From: Candidatus Pacearchaeota archaeon | GTDB lineage: Archaea; Nanobdellota; Nanobdellia; Pacearchaeales; GW2011-AR1 | DNA length: 8,416 nt | Reading direction: 5' to 3' | Assembly: GCA_014728745.1 (NCBI GenBank) | Contig: WJLC01000016.1 | Span: 1-8,416 of the forward strand | Part shown: one piece after another, positions 5,276-8,416 of the stretch | Numbering within the stretch: position 1 is the first letter of the stretch | Layout of the letters: each line of letters opens with the position of its first letter | Program-made: the position numbers and the translations under genes | The notes under the pieces: generated by a model | The model's database searches: none | What the model was told of the DNA's origin: nothing | What the model saw: only the letters and a program-made list of their open reading frames with translations

Positions 5276-5626
5276 ATGGAATTAATAGCATTACTTTCAT
5301 CTGGAAAAGGCTCTTGGGCCCAGGTATCCGGATTGATGAAATATGGTGATTGGGACAAGATAATAGTTTTAGGTGATGACTTTGCAAAAAAATTCAGTCA
5401 TGATAAAAAATTTGAATTTATTAAAGTTAATTTAAATCAGAGAATAAAAGATTTGAGAGACGATTTTTCTAAAAAATTAAAAGGCAAGATAAAAGGAACA
5501 GAAGTTGCATTGACAATTGCTTCTGGAACAGGAAAAGAGCATATGGCACTAATCTCTGCTCTGATTAATCTTCCTGTTGGAATAAGATTTGCAGCCCTTA
5601 CTAAGGAGGGCGTGATTGATTTGTAA
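5276..5626 (+). CDS. Small Rossmann-like protein with CARF-type signature, function unknown
   Basis: A 116-residue soluble protein. It starts with a hydrophobic strand and a Ser/Gly/Lys loop (MELIALLSSGKGSWAQV), followed by an alternating strand-helix pattern (KIIVLGDDF, FEFIKVNL). Near the end comes ALTIASGTGKEHMALISALI (78-97), then a strand FAALTKEGV. The opening loop and the SGTGKEHMALISAL segment resemble the two ligand-binding ends of CARF domains (for example the GGTK-x-M motif of Csx1/Csm6), which sense cyclic oligoadenylates. No effector domain is fused and no CRISPR genes are nearby. It is transcribed away from vapBC and its stop lies 5 nt from that of taw1 (convergent). The fold assignment is an inference from motif shape; another small nucleotide-binding Rossmann family is possible. 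Confidence 0.75.
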   Translation: MELIALLSSGKGSWAQVSGLMKYGDWDKIIVLGDDFAKKFSHDKKFEFIKVNLNQRIKDLRDDFSKKLKGKIKGTEVALTIASGTGKEHMALISALINLPVGIRFAALTKEGVIDL

Positions 5627-5631
5627 AAGGA

Positions 5632-6666
5632 TTAATAGGATTTAATTTTCAAATCTTTTTTATTTTTTCCAAGAACTATTGCTCTTGAATGTTCATGCTT
5701 GTCTAATATTTTGTAATCTAATTTCATTTTTTGCAATTGTTTTTCAAGTTTTTTAGCAAAATCTATCATTTCATTGTAATCAGGCATTCTCTCATAGCCA
5801 AGCCTTTGCCTTGCAAACCCAACACTCATATATCCTTTTAATTCAATAAACATAGGTTTTGCTTTTTTTATTAGATTTGCATATTCTAGAATCATTTTAT
5901 CTTCCATATTTAAATCTTTGATAAGGTTCATTCTGAAAACTGTTCTTGTTTTTCTCCCTTCATTTTGGCCCTTGATTTTTGAAATTATCTCTAAGCTTTT
6001 GTTTAACCTCTCCCAAGCATCTTTTTTTGAGCTTCTGTGAAATCCTTTGTAGAGTTTTTTGTTAGGGGTGTTTACTGAGATATACAATTGAGTTGGAAGC
6101 TGCTTTTTTTCTGCTAATTCTTTAATTTTTTCAGGATATAATCCATTGCTAACTAAAAAGCTTGTTTTGCCCCTTTTTCTCAACTCTTTTATTAAACCCC
6201 CTATCATAGGATATAATGTAGGTTCTCCTGATAAGCTGATTGCAAACTGCATTGGCTCCTGAGCCTCAAGCCATTTTTTCATGTTTGCCTTGCTAACAGT
6301 TTTATGCTTTGTTTCAGGTTTGATTTTAAAACCTTCTAATAATTTTTTCTGAGCCTTTATGCATCCATCAATAATTTCTTTAGGAGAATCTAATTTTTCT
6401 TTGGCTTTTTCAGCAAGCTTGTCTCCAAGAGTCAACTCAATTGCACGCCAGCAATGAAGGCATTTGTTAGGACACCACATTACTGCAGGAGTCATTTGAC
6501 AACATCTGTGACTTTTAATACCATAAAATTTTTCCTTGTAACATACTCCTTCATCTCTAATAGAATTTTTAGTCCACCTGCAAATCTGAACTGCACTGTG
6601 CCCTTTTTCTCCAACAATCCGGTATTGTTGTTTTTTAAGAATCTTCTTAACTTTTTCTGGAATCAT
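5632..6666 (-). CDS. taw1: tRNA 4-demethylwyosine synthase (TYW1/Taw1), radical SAM enzyme
   Basis: A 344-residue radical SAM enzyme that condenses N1-methylguanosine-37 of tRNA-Phe with pyruvate to make the tricyclic base imG-14, the first committed step of wyosine synthesis. C65-x3-C69-x2-C72 followed by WR (CPNKCLHCWR) holds the SAM-binding [4Fe-4S] cluster. C29, C42 and C55, spaced exactly 13 apart, match the second cluster of Methanocaldococcus Taw1, which binds pyruvate. Downstream are SLSGEPTLYP (SAM-binding GEP) and YISVNTPNKKLY. The C-terminus has FIELKGYMSVGFARQRL and ends near HEHSRAIVLGK, as in archaeal Taw1. It follows the 105-residue orphan gene by 9 nt with no clear ribosome-binding site, suggesting cotranscription. 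Confidence 0.96.
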   Translation of the reverse strand: MIPEKVKKILKKQQYRIVGEKGHSAVQICRWTKNSIRDEGVCYKEKFYGIKSHRCCQMTPAVMWCPNKCLHCWRAIELTLGDKLAEKAKEKLDSPKEIIDGCIKAQKKLLEGFKIKPETKHKTVSKANMKKWLEAQEPMQFAISLSGEPTLYPMIGGLIKELRKRGKTSFLVSNGLYPEKIKELAEKKQLPTQLYISVNTPNKKLYKGFHRSSKKDAWERLNKSLEIISKIKGQNEGRKTRTVFRMNLIKDLNMEDKMILEYANLIKKAKPMFIELKGYMSVGFARQRLGYERMPDYNEMIDFAKKLEKQLQKMKLDYKILDKHEHSRAIVLGKNKKDLKIKSY

Positions 6667-6675
6667 TTTTGTTCT

Positions 6676-6993
6676 TTATTCTTCATCCCTTACAATATTT
6701 GAAAGTCTCTTTCTTACTTCACAATTTTTCAAGAAGTCGTTCATTTTCCTGTATTTTTCTGTTTCTGATTTTCCTCTTACTAGTATTCTTGTATGTTCTC
6801 CAGAGCTTCCTTTCAAGGGTCTATCTGTAATGTAAATGTTTCCACCTTTTCTTTTAACAGTTCTGATATGAGTGTATTCCCTAGAATCTTCCTTGTTATT
6901 TAGATTATAGCAAACATACTTTAATGCAAATACATTTTTTTTAACTTCTTCTCCTTTTTTATAAGAGTCTGATATTTTTTCTGATTTAGCCAT
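6676..6993 (-). CDS. Small basic protein of unknown function, upstream of taw1
   Basis: A 105-residue protein I do not recognise. It is Lys/Arg/Glu-rich, soluble, and without signal peptide or membrane segment. The middle has short beta-like stretches (KKNVFALKYVCYNL, YTHIRTVKRKGGNIYITDRPL, EHTRILVRGK) and the end is helical and charged (ETEKYRKMNDFLKNCEVRKRL). There are only two cysteines, and no metal site or nucleotide motif. It is the first gene of a unit with taw1 (9-nt gap), so a link to tRNA or RNA is possible on position and charge alone. The start at ATG 6993 fits a TATA-like box 18-31 nt upstream. Confidence 0.75.
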   Translation of the reverse strand: MAKSEKISDSYKKGEEVKKNVFALKYVCYNLNNKEDSREYTHIRTVKRKGGNIYITDRPLKGSSGEHTRILVRGKSETEKYRKMNDFLKNCEVRKRLSNIVRDEE

Positions 6994-7010
6994 TGTCCAA
7001 GAATAAAGGT

Positions 7011-7024
7011 TTTATTTATTAAAA
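7011..7024 (-). promoter_or_regulatory. TATA-like box of the orphan-taw1 unit
   Basis: The minus strand reads TTTTAATAAATAAA, about 18-31 nt before ATG 6993. The position suits a leaderless transcript, but the sequence is a weak match in an A/T-rich gap. Confidence 0.35.
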
Positions 7025-7040
7025 TTTGTGTTTTGTAGAA

Positions 7041-7058
7041 TTAACAAAAATAATTAAT
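7041..7058 (-). terminator. T-rich terminator after the site-2 protease gene
   Basis: Directly after the stop at 7059 the minus strand reads AATTAATTATTTTTGTTAA, containing a T5 run. This matches oligo-T archaeal termination and separates the protease transcript from the orphan-taw1 unit. Confidence 0.4.
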
Positions 7059-8416
7059 TTATCCAAACATACTCCAAGCCCATGTTGACAGTATAAGAAG
7101 AATTAAGAATATGAAAAGCAGAGTAACAAAGCCAAATGCTTTTCTAGCAATTTTTTTACTTCCTGTGATTGCAGCTACTGTAAGGAAAAAGAATCTTCCT
7201 CCATCAAACATTCCTATAGGAAGCATGTTGATTAATGCTATGCTAAAGCACACAAGAACAATCCACCATAGCAAATTGTAAATGAAGTCACTAAATCCTC
7301 CAAACCGTGGCTTGTAATATGTTCCTGGTTGTCTAAATGCAGTAGACATGCTTGCAATTCTTCCCATGACCCCTCCTTTAGTTCTGTCAAGAAAGGCAAC
7401 TCCAAGCCAAGGAACCCCTTCTGCTTCAGGGTGTTCTCCTAAGGTTATATTGTATTGCTCTGTGTATTCAACTCCTTCAACACCTTCAACACCTTCAACC
7501 TCTTGCTCTTTTGAATATGTGCTAATAGAAATGGTTTGTCCAGGACTTTTGGAATTTAATTCACTAATTAGATTATCTCTGTTATTAATTTTAACACCAT
7601 CAATTTCATATATTGCTCCTGTTAAGCCTGCTCTCACAGCAGGACTGTCATAAAATACAACAACTCGGCCCTCTTCTTCAAACAAAAGCCTGTTTTGAGG
7701 TTCTTTGAACAATTCCTTGCTAGTCCAAAATGTCATCATTTCTGTTTCATTTTTGCCTTTAGGAATCTTTAAGGTTATCTCATTAATATTATCTGAATTA
7801 TCCATAATATCTAGCATATTTCCATAAATTACCTCTTGACTTGAACCACTTACACCTGCATCACTTGCTGAGTGATTTATGCTTATATTGTTTATTGATT
7901 GTATTTGAGAAACATTTATTGAGGCATAAGGATAAGTGTCAAACACTGCTCCACTAGGCACATATGCTGCTGAAAAAAACACCCATAATACAATAAAGAA
8001 AAATATTGCTGTGAGAACATTAGCAAATGTTCCAGCTGATAATGTTGCAAGCTGACCAAAATTGCTCTTTTTAGATAATTCTTTTTCATCTAATTCTACA
8101 AATGCTGCTAAGAACACAGGGAAGAAATAAGGAAGAAAAGCAAATCCTGTTGTTTTTATTCTTACTTTATTGTAAGCTGCATAGATTCCATGAGCAAATT
8201 CATGAGGGATTGCAACAACTGCAAGAATTATAATCCAGTAAATAAAGTAAAAAGGAGGAAGAAAATCCAATTTAAATACACTTGGCAGATAAGGAACAAG
8301 AGGCATTATAGGCGGAATTTTAACATTTCTTACAAATTCAGGACTGAAAATGTAAATCCATACAATCTTAAAGAAAAAATAAACCATCATGGCCATTAAA
8401 AAATAACCAAGAATTA
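7059..8416 (-). CDS. Site-2-type intramembrane metalloprotease (M50), PDZ-containing; 5' end outside window
   Basis: A zinc protease that cleaves membrane-embedded substrates, as in regulated intramembrane proteolysis. Numbering from an internal ATG at 8396, HEFAH (65-69) is the HExxH zinc site at the end of a membrane helix, and NMLPIGMFDGG (390-400) supplies the third ligand D398 in the family's NxxPxxxxDG motif. A long extramembrane part (about 146-370) contains a PDZ-like domain (about 246-295, SPAVRAGLTGAIYEIDGVKI) and probably a degenerate earlier one (VFDTYPYASINVSQIQSINN). Membrane helices lie near 48-64, 84-100, 122-144, 372-392, 402-411 and 420-440. The frame stays open and hydrophobic (ILGYFL) through the right edge, so ATG 8396 is probably not the true start and an N-terminal helix is missing. 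Confidence 0.92.
   Translation of the reverse strand, partial: ILGYFLMAMMVYFFFKIVWIYIFSPEFVRNVKIPPIMPLVPYLPSVFKLDFLPPFYFIYWIIILAVVAIPHEFAHGIYAAYNKVRIKTTGFAFLPYFFPVFLAAFVELDEKELSKKSNFGQLATLSAGTFANVLTAIFFFIVLWVFFSAAYVPSGAVFDTYPYASINVSQIQSINNISINHSASDAGVSGSSQEVIYGNMLDIMDNSDNINEITLKIPKGKNETEMMTFWTSKELFKEPQNRLLFEEEGRVVVFYDSPAVRAGLTGAIYEIDGVKINNRDNLISELNSKSPGQTISISTYSKEQEVEGVEGVEGVEYTEQYNITLGEHPEAEGVPWLGVAFLDRTKGGVMGRIASMSTAFRQPGTYYKPRFGGFSDFIYNLLWWIVLVCFSIALINMLPIGMFDGGRFFFLTVAAITGSKKIARKAFGFVTLLFIFLILLILSTWAWSMFG
7467..7502. repeat. 9-bp tandem repeat inside the protease gene
   Basis: Four 9-bp units (TTCAACTCC, TTCAACACC twice, TTCAACCTC) are in phase with the reading frame and encode the Gly-Val-Glu repeat EGVEGVEGVE (about residues 301-310), just after the PDZ-like domain. 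Copy-number changes here would keep the frame. Confidence 0.8.

Noticed and set aside
1..8416. CRISPR array, insertion sequence or prophage
   Set aside because: No regularly spaced repeats of CRISPR size, no transposase or integrase and no phage gene is visible. The only tandem repeats are the short operator and the 9-bp coding repeat.

Overview
The window is a strongly A+T-rich, densely packed stretch of archaeal chromosome. Archaeal origin rests on several genes. There is an rpl1-rpl10-rpl12 ribosomal stalk operon whose last product has the archaeal/eukaryal P1 form (N-terminal MEYVYAALLLH, C-terminal GLGALFG). There is a wyosine-base enzyme (Taw1) found in archaea and eukaryotes, an XPD/DinG-type helicase with a four-cysteine Fe-S domain, and TATA boxes placed about 25-28 nt upstream of start codons. 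Low GC, short gaps, an unusually long charged tail on L10 and several small orphan proteins would suit a DPANN-type lineage (for example Woesearchaeota or Pacearchaeota), but that placement is an inference.

Layout. 1-110 (+) is the 3' end of a RelE/ParE-like toxin gene. 170-2125 (-) is a DinG/XPD-family helicase with its own leaderless-type promoter. Between the two lies a G+C-rich hairpin that can act as a terminator. 2280-4432 (-) is the rpl1 (4432-3800), rpl10 (3793-2666), rpl12 (2597-2280) operon, with no L11 gene in front of it. Its 5' leader (4433 to about 4560) folds into a structure carrying what looks like the ribosomal protein L1 binding site. 4600-5181 (-) is a VapB/VapC toxin-antitoxin pair with tandem operator-like repeats at its start. 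5276-5626 (+) is a small divergently transcribed protein with a CARF-like Rossmann signature. It converges on 5632-6993 (-), a two-gene unit of an orphan basic protein followed by taw1. 7059-8416 (-) is a membrane-embedded site-2-type metalloprotease cut by the right edge of the window.

How it fits together. Most of the window serves translation: stalk proteins that recruit elongation factors, L1 of the mobile L1 stalk, and tRNA-Phe position-37 modification. Two toxin-antitoxin remnants or modules are interspersed. The most interesting signal is the rpl1 leader. Its two strands reproduce the L1-binding internal loop of 23S rRNA (GUGG-GA-GG opposite CC-GA..UUGAA..CC), but in the opposite 5'-3' order from 23S rRNA, as a permuted copy. 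The predicted transcription start falls right at the first strand. A second notable point is an exact 27-bp in-frame repeat shared by the L10 tail and the L12 hinge, in an L10 that lacks the GLGALFG terminus usual in archaeal L10.
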